From Winogradskyella aurantiaca (GTDB lineage: Bacteria; Bacteroidota; Bacteroidia; Flavobacteriales; Flavobacteriaceae): DNA of 64,000 nt. A program made the position numbers and the translations under genes. Location: contig NZ_QKTV01000008.1 in NCBI RefSeq assembly GCF_003362725.1, positions 1-64,000 of the forward strand, written 5' to 3'. Numbering within the stretch: the stretch's first letter is position 1; every line of letters begins with the position of its first letter. Positions 37,797 through 46,420 of the stretch are shown here, in pieces. The notes below the pieces were generated by a model that ran no database searches, had not been told where the DNA came from, and saw only the letters and a list, made by a program, of their open reading frames with translations.

Positions 37797-38717
37797 ATGA
37801 AGCGATTATTTGGTTTTGCCATAGTACTATTGGGCCTTGTAGCCTGCTCAGACGGGGATGTAATTACCAATCAATTAATTTTTAGTGGGGAGTTAGAACG
37901 TTGTGACAATTTTGTTGATGAGTTCTTAATCTATGATATCAATCAAGATCCAGCAGAAGCATTAATATTCATAATTCCAAGAACTGAATTTAATGAGCGC
38001 TTATTTGACTCAGTGATTTCAGAAGATGACCCAGTGGTCTTCCCTATTAATGAAAATGAAAGACGGTTTTTGTATCGGACCTATAACAGCGATCCAGATT
38101 TATGTGCCATCGTTGATGATGGTAGTGTTGTTGTTACTGCCGACTATGAAGCAGGTTCAGGTGAAGTTGAACTATCCACCTCACTCATAAGTTTTGATGA
38201 TGATGGGATTCCTACAGAAACTGAAGATCTAAACTTAGACGGAGATAACGATCCCTCCACAAACCCGACGGACACTGATGAAGATGGCATTCCCGACTAT
38301 TTAGACCAGGATGACGATGGCGATAATGTTCCAACAGCCTTAGAAGATGATAATGCAGATGGGGATAACAATCCAGCCACCAACCCACGGAATACTGATG
38401 GTGATGAACTTCCTGATTATTTGGACCCAGATGATGATGGTGATAACACTCCAACAATTGAGGAGGATGAAAACAGGAACGGTAACTTATTTGATGACTT
38501 TGATGAGGAATCACAAAATATCAATACGCCGCGTTTTCTGGATGAGGAAGCCAGTGAAAGTTTTGAGCCCGCTCCTGATAATTTTAATAACTATACGGAA
38601 CAATACACCACAAAGTTTATTGCTGTGGACATCAGTTTACAAGTTATTAGCTACCAACGTGCCACCTTCGGAACCTACATTACCAGTATAATTATTTCCA
38701 ATAGCGAGGAGGATTAA
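37797..38717 (+). CDS. Lipoprotein with thrombospondin-type-3-like calcium repeats
   Basis: A 306-residue protein with lipobox LVAC, Cys at position 17, followed by acidic residues (SDGD), a pattern that marks surface export of lipoproteins in Bacteroidota. The middle part (about residues 140-230) holds three acidic repeats with the DxDxDGxxD pattern (TDTDEDGIPDYLDQDDDGDN and relatives) that bind calcium in TSP3-type domains. The C-terminus looks like one more folded domain without a known name. The stop overlaps the stop of the Smr gene (TTAA, 38714-38717). Confidence 0.85.
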   Translation: MKRLFGFAIVLLGLVACSDGDVITNQLIFSGELERCDNFVDEFLIYDINQDPAEALIFIIPRTEFNERLFDSVISEDDPVVFPINENERRFLYRTYNSDPDLCAIVDDGSVVVTADYEAGSGEVELSTSLISFDDDGIPTETEDLNLDGDNDPSTNPTDTDEDGIPDYLDQDDDGDNVPTALEDDNADGDNNPATNPRNTDGDELPDYLDPDDDGDNTPTIEEDENRNGNLFDDFDEESQNINTPRFLDEEASESFEPAPDNFNNYTEQYTTKFIAVDISLQVISYQRATFGTYITSIIISNSEED

Positions 38718-39268
38718 GACTCCTTATATATCCTCACTTCTGTAGCTCCATAGCCGTAAGTTCTAAAATCGGCATCGTAGAATTTGATGTGATCATATCG
38801 GCGCAATAAAGTGTACAATTCCATTTTTAAGACCCCCTCACCCACACCGTGGATAAACACCATGCGCTGCATGTTCTTTTTAATGGCAAAATCCAATTGC
38901 TTGCGAGCGGTATCTAGCTGTAGATTTAGCATATCATAATTAGTCATGCCCTTAGTGGAGTCCACCAACTTCTCAATATGTAAATCCACGGAGAAGATAT
39001 TTTCTGTGCGCTTTTTAGGAGTTTTAGGAACGGTCTTGCGTTTCTTTTCCCCAAGTTCTTTGTGCAGTCGAGCTTTGGTAACATCGTCCCAATCAATTTT
39101 CGCATGAATCTGAGACTCAGGGATTTTAATCAAATCCACCTCTTGAAACTCCATTACAAAACCATCAGAGTCTTCTAGCTGAACCGTGCTACCATTTAGA
39201 GATAACACCTTCCCTCGGATGTTATCATCCAAAGTTTCCACCCAATCTCCAGCTTTAAACTTGCTCAT
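38714..39268 (-). CDS. Smr-domain protein with N-terminal DUF2027-type part
   Basis: A 184-residue protein. The N-terminus (about 1-55) is a small beta-rich domain like that of DUF2027 proteins (GDWVETLDDNIRGKVLSLNG). A Lys/Arg-rich linker follows. The C-terminal Smr domain (about 95-184) has VDLHIEKL and the HGVGEGVLK motif. Smr domains are nucleases or RNA/DNA binders, as in MutS2 and ribosome quality control. The starting ATG overlaps the upstream membrane gene by 14 bases. Confidence 0.85.
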   Translation of the reverse strand: MSKFKAGDWVETLDDNIRGKVLSLNGSTVQLEDSDGFVMEFQEVDLIKIPESQIHAKIDWDDVTKARLHKELGEKKRKTVPKTPKKRTENIFSVDLHIEKLVDSTKGMTNYDMLNLQLDTARKQLDFAIKKNMQRMVFIHGVGEGVLKMELYTLLRRYDHIKFYDADFRTYGYGATEVRIYKES

Positions 39269-39464
39269 CTGTTTCTTGATCTTCCTCGTTGCTCATATTC
39301 TTAGGTGGAATTCGGCGCGAGGTGAAGTAGATACCTGCCATAAGCATAAATAAACCAAGGATCAATAAATACTGATTAGGCTCAGAAAGGCTTTGCTCGT
39401 AAAGGGCCAAAATACCACCGACCAGAATCAAAATGTAGCTGAAATTTCTTTTAAGCGCTCGCAT
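39255..39464 (-). CDS. Small two-helix membrane protein
   Basis: A 69-residue protein with two predicted membrane helices (about 9-22 and 32-48) and an acidic C-terminal tail (SNEEDQETDE). It overlaps the start of the Smr gene by 14 bases, so the pair is translationally coupled. No function is recognised. Confidence 0.75.
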   Translation of the reverse strand: MRALKRNFSYILILVGGILALYEQSLSEPNQYLLILGLFMLMAGIYFTSRRIPPKNMSNEEDQETDEQV

Positions 39465-39518
39465 ACTGCAAAATTAAGAGAATCCTTAAAAGATAAAATG
39501 ATGTTTCTTAAATTAGAT

Positions 39519-39526
39519 TATTTTTG
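39519..39526 (+). promoter_or_regulatory. -7 box directly before the DUF2752 start
   Basis: TATTTTTG, an exact match to TAnnTTTG, ends 4 bases before the ATG at 39531. It suggests a leaderless or near-leaderless transcript and supports that start over ATG 39498. Confidence 0.5.
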
Positions 39527-39530
39527 TTTT

Positions 39531-39824
39531 ATGCACAGTTCCACCGCCCATATAGAAGAACACATGCTCCCGTGTTTATGGAAACAAAACTTTGGTTTTG
39601 AGTGCTTTGGCTGTGGTTTTCAACGCTCACTTGCCCTAGTATTTCAGGGAGAATTTTTAGCTGCTTTTCAGATGTATCCAGCCATTTATACCTTGATTTT
39701 AATGTTTGCCATTCTGGCTCTGCACCTGAAGCTAAATTTTAAGTTTGGACACAAGATTTTACTGGGCTTATTTATTCTTAATATTCTTATTATTGTAATC
39801 AGTTATTTTATAAAACACTTTTAA
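39531..39824 (+). CDS. DUF2752 membrane protein
   Basis: A 97-residue protein with the DUF2752 hallmark: a Cys-rich N-terminal motif FECFGCGFQRSLALVF, equivalent to CPGCGxxRA, followed by two membrane helices (about 50-65 and 75-92). The motif suggests metal binding at the membrane, but the function is unknown. ATG 39498 would add 11 residues; I prefer 39531 because of the -7 box at 39519-39526. It is 10 bases upstream of the CCC-motif protein. Confidence 0.85.
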   Translation: MHSSTAHIEEHMLPCLWKQNFGFECFGCGFQRSLALVFQGEFLAAFQMYPAIYTLILMFAILALHLKLNFKFGHKILLGLFILNILIIVISYFIKHF

Positions 39825-39834
39825 TCCACTTATT

Positions 39835-40167
39835 ATGGAAAAACAAAGACTACCAAATGACACCCTAATTTTGGTAATGGGTATACTCTCAATTATCGGT
39901 TGCTGCTGTTACGGGCTCCCAGGTACCATTTTTGGTATCGTTGCCGTTATTTTAGGAACCAAGGCTACCAAACTCTACAAAGCCGAACCTGAAAAGTACG
40001 ATGGCTATGGTAATGTACAGGCAGGTAAAATTATGGGGGTCATTGGTATTGTATTGAGTATCCTGTTTATAATATATATTGTATGGATCATTGCTGCCAT
40101 CGGTGTGGAAGCACTTCAGGATCCAGAACTGCTTCAAGAGAAACTCTTAGAAATGCAAGGACAATAG
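39835..40167 (+). CDS. CCC-motif membrane protein
   Basis: A 110-residue protein with two membrane helices (about 13-35 and 65-90) separated by a charged loop (KATKLYKAEPEKYDGYGNVQ). The first helix carries three consecutive cysteines (IIGCCCYGLPGTIFG), the feature after which this family is named. It is co-transcribed with the DUF2752 gene, a pairing I recall from other Bacteroidota. The function is unknown; both proteins have Cys clusters at the membrane. Confidence 0.85.
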   Translation: MEKQRLPNDTLILVMGILSIIGCCCYGLPGTIFGIVAVILGTKATKLYKAEPEKYDGYGNVQAGKIMGVIGIVLSILFIIYIVWIIAAIGVEALQDPELLQEKLLEMQGQ

Positions 40168-40174
40168 CATCAAC

Positions 40175-40203
40175 AAAAAAGCGACCAATTGGTCGCTTTT
40201 TTT
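40175..40203. terminator. Bidirectional intrinsic terminator
   Basis: Perfect hairpin: A6 plus GCGACC (to 40186), loop AATT, GGTCGC plus T7 (to 40203). It serves the CCC-motif gene on plus and, overlapping its stop codon, the rocD gene on minus. Confidence 0.93.
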
Positions 40204-41482
40204 ATACTTCAAATTCTGCCAGGGTTTTAGTGATGATGCTCACACAATCCAACAGCTGATCTTCGGTCATCACCAGCGGTGGTGCAAATCGTATAATATT
40301 TCCATGGGTAGGCTTGGCTAGCAAACCATTGTCACGTAGTTTTAAACAAATATTCCATGCGGTATCAGAATCTTCATGATCATTTATTACGATGGCATTT
40401 AATAAGCCTTTTCCTCTTACGCTGGAAACAATAGAACTGGTCTTAATATACTTGTTCATTTCAGCTCTAAACACCTTGCCAAGATAATCGGCGTTATCTG
40501 CCAATTGCTCATCTTTTACCACTTCTAAGGCAGCAATGGCCACTGCCGCTGCAATGGGATTACCACCAAAGGTACTTCCATGGTTTCCAGGTTGGATGAC
40601 GTTCATAATCTCGTTACTCGCCATAACGGCAGATACCGGATACAAACCACCACTTAAGGCTTTGCCTAAAACCAAAATATCTGGTTTTACATCAGGGGTA
40701 CCTGAACAATCTTTATCGGCACAAGTACAATTACCACAGGTAGCTAACAAGCGCCCTGTTCTGGCAATACCTGTTTGCACCTCATCAGCAATAAACAAGA
40801 CATTGTACTGCTCACAAAGAGCCTTGGCTTTAATCAGATAATCCTCACTGGGTACATATACTCCAGCCTCCCCTTGAATAGGTTCTACCAGAAATCCCGC
40901 AATGTTAGGATTGCTACTCAAAACTGCTTCTAAAGCTTCAAGATTATCGTATTCTACTTTAATAAATCCATTGGTGTAAGGCCCAAAATTCTTTCTAGCC
41001 ACAGGATCGTTAGAAAACGAAATAATGGTGGTGGTACGTCCGTGGAAATTGTTATTACAAACCACAATTTCTGCCTTGTTAAGGTCAATACCCTTAACCT
41101 CATAAGCCCATTTACGGCACAGTTTCAAGGCGGTTTCTACCGCCTCAGCACCAGAATTCATGGGTAGCATCTTATCAAACTTAAAATACTCCGTAGCGTA
41201 TTTCTCGTAACGCCCAAGCATATCATTATAAAATGCTCGAGAGGTCAGCGTCAAACGCTGTGCCTGCTCAGTCATAGCATTCACTATTTTTGGGTGACAA
41301 TGCCCCTGGTTAAGTGACGAATACGCCGATAAAAAATCATAATATTTTTTTCCTTCTACATCCCATACAAAAACGCCTTCTCCCTTACTTAATACAACAG
41401 GCAGCGGATGGTAATTTTGTGCACCGTACTTGTTTTCAAGTGCCATTGCCTCCTGAGAGGAAATGTGATCTAAAACAGCCAT
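40202..41482 (-). CDS. rocD: Ornithine aminotransferase
   Basis: Converts ornithine and 2-oxoglutarate to glutamate-5-semialdehyde and glutamate, with PLP. The 426-residue protein has [41 protein letters not shown] at the start, [27 protein letters not shown], and the PLP-binding Lys in [11 protein letters not shown]. An unusual Cys-rich insertion, [11 protein letters not shown], lies just before the Lys segment, where most aminotransferases of this class have only a short loop. No arginine-catabolism genes are next to it. Confidence 0.95.
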   Translation of the reverse strand: MAVLDHISSQEAMALENKYGAQNYHPLPVVLSKGEGVFVWDVEGKKYYDFLSAYSSLNQGHCHPKIVNAMTEQAQRLTLTSRAFYNDMLGRYEKYATEYFKFDKMLPMNSGAEAVETALKLCRKWAYEVKGIDLNKAEIVVCNNNFHGRTTTIISFSNDPVARKNFGPYTNGFIKVEYDNLEALEAVLSSNPNIAGFLVEPIQGEAGVYVPSEDYLIKAKALCEQYNVLFIADEVQTGIARTGRLLATCGNCTCADKDCSGTPDVKPDILVLGKALSGGLYPVSAVMASNEIMNVIQPGNHGSTFGGNPIAAAVAIAALEVVKDEQLADNADYLGKVFRAEMNKYIKTSSIVSSVRGKGLLNAIVINDHEDSDTAWNICLKLRDNGLLAKPTHGNIIRFAPPLVMTEDQLLDCVSIITKTLAEFEV

Positions 41483-41599
41483 AGCTATAGTTTTTTAAAA
41501 CAAACAAAAATCGATTCCTGCTTAAGCAAATTGCCAGGTTTACAAGGAGAGAAATCATCCAAACTTAAGGCTGTGCAAATTACTAAATCTATCAGGAAT

Positions 41600-41633
41600 T
41601 TGAAGAGTAATCCTGCCAATTATTCTATTTTTG
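41600..41633 (+). promoter_or_regulatory. rlmD promoter (TTG-N23-TATTTTTG)
   Basis: TTG (41600-41602), 23 bases, then TATTTTTG (41626-41633). The box ends 4 bases before the ATG at 41638, so the transcript would be leaderless or nearly so. Confidence 0.65.
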
Positions 41634-41637
41634 CGCC

Positions 41638-43047
41638 ATGTCAAGACGAAACAAACGAAAACTATTTAAGGAGGTGGAAGTTATAGACGCTGGGGCCAAA
41701 GGTAAATCGGTAGCCAGAGCTGAGGATGGCCGCGTGATCTTCCTTAATAATGCCGTTCCGGGGGATGTCGTGGACATTCAAACTTACAAACAGCGCAAAG
41801 CTTATTATGAAGGTAAGGCTGTACATTTTCACAAATATTCCAGCAAACGCACCGATCCCAAATGCGCTTATTTTGGTACCTGTGGAGGTTGTAAATGGCA
41901 GCATATGGATTATGCTTCACAGTTGGAATACAAGGAGAAAGAAGTGGTTAACAACCTAACACGTCTTGGTCATATAGAATTACCTGAGGTCACCCCCATT
42001 CTGGGATCAGAAGCTCAGTATTATTACCGCAATAAGATGGAATTCTCGTTTAGCGATAGTCGTTGGTTAACAGAAGAAGAGATCAATTCAAAAGATCCTA
42101 TTGGTAACCGCAACGCCATAGGTTTTCACATTCCCGGCATGTGGGATAAGATCATCGACATCGAACATTGCTGGTTACAAAAAGACCCCTCCAATGCTAT
42201 AAGAAATGCTGTTAGAACCTTTGCTACCGAGCAAGGCATGGCCTTTTTTAATACCCGTAATAAGACTGGTTTGCTTCGTACCTTGATGATTCGTACCAGT
42301 AGTACCGGAGAGTTAATGGTGCTAATTCAATTCTTTGAAAATGATGTTGAGGCTATTGAAAGCCTAATGAATTTTCTAAAGACTAGTTTCCCTGAGATCA
42401 CTGCCCTACTCTATGTTGTTAATAACAAGGCTAACGATACGCTCTACGATCAGAATATTATTTGTTATGCGGGACGCGATTATATTTTTGAGGAAATGGA
42501 AGGTCTGAAGTTTAAGATCAATGCTAAGTCCTTTTACCAAACCAATTCTGAGCAGGCCTACGAATTGTACAAAATCACACGTGACTTTGCAGGTCTTAGC
42601 GGTAACGAGCTAGTTTACGATTTGTATACCGGGACTGGGACCATTGCACAGTTTGTATCCAGAAAGGCCAAATTTGTGGTGGGTGTTGAAGCCGTTCCCG
42701 ATGCTATTTCAGCGGCCAAAGAGAATGCACAATTAAACGGTATCGACAACGTTTCGTTTTATGTAGGGGATATGAAACAAGTGTTTAACGATGCCTTTAT
42801 TGCCGAACATGGGCAACCAGAAGTGGTGATCACAGATCCACCGCGTGATGGAATGCATAAAGATGTGGTGCAGCAATTGCTGAAGCTCAATCCCGAAAAG
42901 ATTGTTTATGTAAGCTGTAACTCCGCCACACAGGCCCGTGACCTGGAATTAATGAAGGATCAGTATAAAGTAGTTAAAGTGCAACCAGTGGATATGTTTC
43001 CACAGACGCATCATGTAGAAAATGTTGTATTATTGGAAAAAATTTGA
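41638..43047 (+). CDS. rlmD: 23S rRNA (uracil-C5)-methyltransferase RlmD-like
   Basis: A TrmA/RumA-family enzyme of 469 residues. It has an N-terminal TRAM domain (KEVEVIDAGAKGKSVARAEDG), the four-Cys Fe-S motif starting at CAYFGTCGGCKWQH, the SAM site VYDLYTGTGTIAQFV, and the catalytic VYVSCNSATQARDL with the nucleophilic Cys. The target in E. coli is U1939 of 23S rRNA; the exact site here is not shown by the sequence. It is followed at 15 bases by DUF6452 and DUF6048 genes, a trio I recall from other flavobacteria. Confidence 0.93.
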   Translation: MSRRNKRKLFKEVEVIDAGAKGKSVARAEDGRVIFLNNAVPGDVVDIQTYKQRKAYYEGKAVHFHKYSSKRTDPKCAYFGTCGGCKWQHMDYASQLEYKEKEVVNNLTRLGHIELPEVTPILGSEAQYYYRNKMEFSFSDSRWLTEEEINSKDPIGNRNAIGFHIPGMWDKIIDIEHCWLQKDPSNAIRNAVRTFATEQGMAFFNTRNKTGLLRTLMIRTSSTGELMVLIQFFENDVEAIESLMNFLKTSFPEITALLYVVNNKANDTLYDQNIICYAGRDYIFEEMEGLKFKINAKSFYQTNSEQAYELYKITRDFAGLSGNELVYDLYTGTGTIAQFVSRKAKFVVGVEAVPDAISAAKENAQLNGIDNVSFYVGDMKQVFNDAFIAEHGQPEVVITDPPRDGMHKDVVQQLLKLNPEKIVYVSCNSATQARDLELMKDQYKVVKVQPVDMFPQTHHVENVVLLEKI

Positions 43048-43062
43048 GGCCCTGACAACCAA

Positions 43063-43677
43063 ATGAAATCCTTAAAACACATTCTATTCCTTTTTATCGC
43101 CGCAATGTTGTTGTCGGATTGCGAGCGCGACGATATTTGCTCAGAATTTACCCCTACTACTCCACGCTTGCTGATTGAGTTTTATGACATTGCCAACCAA
43201 GAGGAACTCAAGTTTGCACCGCAATTATCGGTGTATGGTAATGACCCAGCTTTTGACCCTCCAACAAACGAAGATAATTCCAGTGCCATACTTAGAGAAC
43301 CCTTTGAAACATCTCGGGTTTTTAATGTGAGTGTTAATGAGGTAAAACCACCACTTATTGTGGGACCCGAAGTAGGTCCTGATGGTGAACCAGTAACAAC
43401 AACCACCAGCTATGCCTTTGAACGCCGTACAGATTTGCGTCTAGACAATGATGACGAGACCAGTTCTAATGTGGACATTGTCAATTTCACTTATGTAACT
43501 GAATACGTGTATGTGTCCAGAGCCTGTGGCTACAAAAGTATATTTAAGAATTTACGTGTAGAAATAGTGGACGATGGTGACAATTGGATCCTTGGATTCC
43601 GATTTCCGGATAACAACATCACCGATAATATTATAGTAGAGAATGAAGATGCGACCCATATTGATCTTTTGCATTAG
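43063..43677 (+). CDS. DUF6452-type lipoprotein
   Basis: A 204-residue protein with lipobox LLSDC, Cys at 20, followed by ERDD, which is a surface-export type sequence. The mature part is a beta-rich domain (TPRLLIEFYDIANQEELK, DIVNFTYVTEYVYVSRACGYKSIFKNL). The family and its role are not characterised. It is positioned between rlmD and the DUF6048 barrel and overlaps the latter by 35 bases, which points to a functional pair. Confidence 0.8.
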   Translation: MKSLKHILFLFIAAMLLSDCERDDICSEFTPTTPRLLIEFYDIANQEELKFAPQLSVYGNDPAFDPPTNEDNSSAILREPFETSRVFNVSVNEVKPPLIVGPEVGPDGEPVTTTTSYAFERRTDLRLDNDDETSSNVDIVNFTYVTEYVYVSRACGYKSIFKNLRVEIVDDGDNWILGFRFPDNNITDNIIVENEDATHIDLLH

Positions 43678-44377
43678 CCTGTTCTGGCTTGTTGGAACTA
43701 TGACGGGGGCATCTCAGGAAGAAGTCACACTTAAAGATTCCACCATCTACAAACAAAAGTATGGCCTGCGTCTGGGAACCGATATTGGAAAACTCATCCG
43801 TACTGCTGTAGATAAAAACTACTCGGGTTTTGAGATCATTGGAGACTTTAGGATTACCAAAAAGCTTTACATCGCTGGGGAACTAGGAATTGAAGAACGT
43901 ACCATTTCTGACAATGCCCTTAATGCCACTTCACAAGGATCATTTTTAAAAGCTGGGGTGGACTATAACATGTACCAGAACTGGTTGGATATGGATAACC
44001 TTATCTTTGTAGGATTTCGTGTTGGTGGAAGTTCTTTTAATCAAACCCTTAATGCCTACAGTATTTACAACGTTAATAACAGTTACTGGGATAATGAAGT
44101 CATCGTAGACGATCCACAAGAATTTTCAGGCCTCAATGCGCTTTGGCTAGAAATGGTGTTTGGTATCAAGGCTGAACTGGTTAAGAATTTGTATATGGGC
44201 ATCAACGTCCAACTAAAAGGCCTTATTACCGAGAAATCACCGGATAATTTTGAAAACCTCTGGATACCGGGCTTTAACAAGACCTTTGATAGTGGTCCTT
44301 TGGGCTGGGGCTTTGGTTATACCCTCTCTTACCGCATACCAGTCTTTAAAAAGGACAAGGTAGTCTACGAGGAATAA
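43643..44377 (+). CDS. DUF6048-type outer-membrane barrel
   Basis: A 244-residue protein with a signal peptide (LIFCISLFWLVGTMTGASQ) and many amphipathic strands (KQKYGLRLGTDIGKLIRTAVD, KLYIAGELGIEERTI, LIFVGFRVGGSSF, YMGINVQLKGLI, WGFGYTLSYRIPVF). It matches the DUF6048 family by its position after DUF6452 and by the strand pattern. It is likely an outer-membrane protein that works with the lipoprotein encoded by the overlapping gene; that link is inferred. Confidence 0.8.
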   Translation: MKMRPILIFCISLFWLVGTMTGASQEEVTLKDSTIYKQKYGLRLGTDIGKLIRTAVDKNYSGFEIIGDFRITKKLYIAGELGIEERTISDNALNATSQGSFLKAGVDYNMYQNWLDMDNLIFVGFRVGGSSFNQTLNAYSIYNVNNSYWDNEVIVDDPQEFSGLNALWLEMVFGIKAELVKNLYMGINVQLKGLITEKSPDNFENLWIPGFNKTFDSGPLGWGFGYTLSYRIPVFKKDKVVYEE

Positions 44378-44411
44378 TCTTAATCACAAAGATTTTTGTA
44401 GATTAGAAGCT

Positions 44412-44963
44412 ATGGAAACAGCCGCCATTGCAGAACTACTCGACCAATCCTATAGCAATTATGTGAATTTTGTAAAAACCTCAGACGACGGTTTTTGGGA
44501 GTTTGCCCCTGAGGGCAAATGGACTACTGGGCAGCATACCAAGCACCTATTGCAAAGTACCAAACCCTTGAATCTGGCCTTAAGCCTACCCAAATTCATA
44601 TTGTCCTGGAAATATGGAAAATCCAACCGGGAGGTGCGGCCTTATGAACAAGTGGTAAAACGCTATCAAGAACGTCTGGAACAGAGCAAAGGCCTGGTCT
44701 ACAAAGGCTCACAAAACATGGGGATACCAGCGCTTAGCGAAAAACAATACCTACTAGATCGCTTACTGGTAGAAGAAAAAAAGCTATCCTATAAAACCAC
44801 CCATTTGTCTGATAGCTTCCTGGACAAGAACATCCTACCCCACCCCTTAATGGGCAAGATGCCTATTAGAGAGCTCATCATGTGGTCTGCTTACCATGTG
44901 GACCACCATCTTAAGATCTTAAAAGACTTCCAGCAGCAATACCTAGAGACGGCCCAAAGCTGA
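44412..44963 (+). CDS. DinB/YfiT-like metal-dependent protein
   Basis: A 183-residue four-helix-bundle protein of the DinB superfamily. The metal-binding histidines are seen in TTGQHTKHLLQS near residue 40 and in SAYHVDHHLKIL near the C-terminus. Members are putative thiol (bacillithiol or mycothiol) transferases; the thiol used by flavobacteria is unclear. It is a separate gene between the DUF6048 gene and a lipoprotein gene. Confidence 0.82.
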   Translation: METAAIAELLDQSYSNYVNFVKTSDDGFWEFAPEGKWTTGQHTKHLLQSTKPLNLALSLPKFILSWKYGKSNREVRPYEQVVKRYQERLEQSKGLVYKGSQNMGIPALSEKQYLLDRLLVEEKKLSYKTTHLSDSFLDKNILPHPLMGKMPIRELIMWSAYHVDHHLKILKDFQQQYLETAQS

Positions 44964-45022
44964 TAATTATCATAGGCTATTTATACTAAATTCATGACAT
45001 TAGGATACTAAATCCTTTTGTT

Positions 45023-45568
45023 ATGAGAGCGTTTAAAACTTGTTTGGGGCTAATAACCTTGATTCTCTTTGGCTGCGTGAGCACCCAGTCTGTGATGTAC
45101 GATTACGATCTTTCTGTTGATTTTGATAGCTACTCCACTTATGTCTTGTGTAGCGACGATATGATGGTGATCCACCTGGACCACCCCAAGATTGATAATG
45201 AAGAGGCACGCCAATTGGTGGGTGACGCCATAGGTAATGCCATGGAGGTCAGAGGCCACAGGACTAATGTATTTGAGCCGCAATTACAGGCGGGCTTTAG
45301 AATTGCCATTAACGAGGAAACAGCCAAATTTAATAATTGCGAACATTCAGACGAATTGGAATACTGGGAAAGCTGTGAGATTCATAAAGAAACTTACAAC
45401 CAGGAGACTCTGATTGCCTATGTTGCTAATTTTAAAACCAATACCGTGCTCTGGCAGGCCTCCATGCCATGTGATCTGAAGAAAAACAAGGCCCAAGTTA
45501 AAAGCTATACAGTCGACCTGATAAACCAGTTGTTTGAAACCTACCCTAAAAGCAAGGTGGTACAATAG
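45023..45568 (+). CDS. DUF4136-type lipoprotein
   Basis: A 181-residue protein with lipobox LFGC, Cys at 18. The mature protein opens with MYDYDLSVDFDSYSTYVL, the typical start of DUF4136 domains, and has a helix GDAIGNAMEVRG that fits the fold. The function of the family is unknown; it is found on outer-membrane lipoproteins. It appears to be a single gene. Confidence 0.85.
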   Translation: MRAFKTCLGLITLILFGCVSTQSVMYDYDLSVDFDSYSTYVLCSDDMMVIHLDHPKIDNEEARQLVGDAIGNAMEVRGHRTNVFEPQLQAGFRIAINEETAKFNNCEHSDELEYWESCEIHKETYNQETLIAYVANFKTNTVLWQASMPCDLKKNKAQVKSYTVDLINQLFETYPKSKVVQ

Positions 45569-45638
45569 GTCTTTTGTTAGAATTAAATTCTTGATTTTAG
45601 CATTGTAGTTTGTCTTATAAATCCCGTTTTTATTTGGT

Positions 45639-45646
45639 TATATTCG
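45639..45646 (+). promoter_or_regulatory. Candidate -7 box of the methyltransferase/glycan genes
   Basis: TATATTCG is one base off TAnnTTTG and lies 59 bases before the first methyltransferase ATG. A TTG at 45610-45612 is 26 bases upstream, slightly far. Offered as the best candidate in this 136-base gap. Confidence 0.35.
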
Positions 45647-45704
45647 TAGCATTAGAATACACGTTAATCATCAATACAATTAATCAAAAGCACTCAAGAA
45701 CTGT

Positions 45705-46373
45705 ATGGAACAATCAAAATCTGATTTAGAAGTTTACTTTAGAAATAACGATGGACGTTTGATCCACAAGTGGAATCACTATTTCGATGTTTATGAGCGT
45801 CATTTCAGCCGTTTTAGAAATAAAGAAATTAACATTTTGGAAATTGAGGTATCACATGGAGGTAGTCTTCAAATGTGGAAAAACTACTTTGGAGATAAGG
45901 CCAAGATTTATGGCATTGATGTCAACCCTAAATGCCAGGATCTGGAAGAGGAAAATATAAAGATATTCATTGGCTCGCAGTCTGACCGTAAGTTTTTAAG
46001 GCAGGTTAAGGCTCAAATTCCTAAAGTGGATATTTTTATCGACGATGGCGGTCATACTATGAAGCAACAAATTGTCTCCTATGAGGAACTTTTTGATCAT
46101 GTCAAGGACGATGGGGTCTATTTGTGTGAAGACTTGCACACGTCTTATTTAAGCAGATGGGGAGGTGGTCATAAACGCCGTAGCTCATTTATAGAATACA
46201 GTAAGAATTTCATCGATTTTATTCATGCGTTTCATTCCAAGCAGCGCTCGCTAAAGGTAAATTCATTTACCAAATCTGTGGATTCACTGCATTATTATGA
46301 CAGTATCCTGGTAGTTGAGAAAAAGCCACGTGAAGCTCCGTTTCATGAACAAACAGGGACCCCCTCTTTTTAA
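45705..46373 (+). CDS. SAM-dependent methyltransferase, sugar O-methyltransferase-like
   Basis: A 222-residue protein of the class I methyltransferase group seen in glycan and antibiotic sugar methylation. Motif I region: NILEIEVSHGGSLQMWKNYFG; then IYGIDVNPKCQDLE, FIGSQSDRKFL and VDIFIDDGGHTMKQQ. The usual form of motif I is EIGxxxGGS; here the first Gly is Glu, which may weaken SAM binding. It starts a run of three plus-strand genes of surface-glycan type. A function in methylating an exported glycan is inferred. Confidence 0.78.
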   Translation: MEQSKSDLEVYFRNNDGRLIHKWNHYFDVYERHFSRFRNKEINILEIEVSHGGSLQMWKNYFGDKAKIYGIDVNPKCQDLEEENIKIFIGSQSDRKFLRQVKAQIPKVDIFIDDGGHTMKQQIVSYEELFDHVKDDGVYLCEDLHTSYLSRWGGGHKRRSSFIEYSKNFIDFIHAFHSKQRSLKVNSFTKSVDSLHYYDSILVVEKKPREAPFHEQTGTPSF

Positions 46374-46420
46374 TCTAGTAACGAAATTAAACTGCAACTA
46401 ACTAAAATCAATATTTTCTA

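Noticed and set aside
38212-38691. Other-frame ORFs over the acidic lipoprotein
   Set aside because: These arise from the repetitive Asp/Gly codons of the calcium repeats; one is antisense and one is in another sense frame, and neither resembles a protein.
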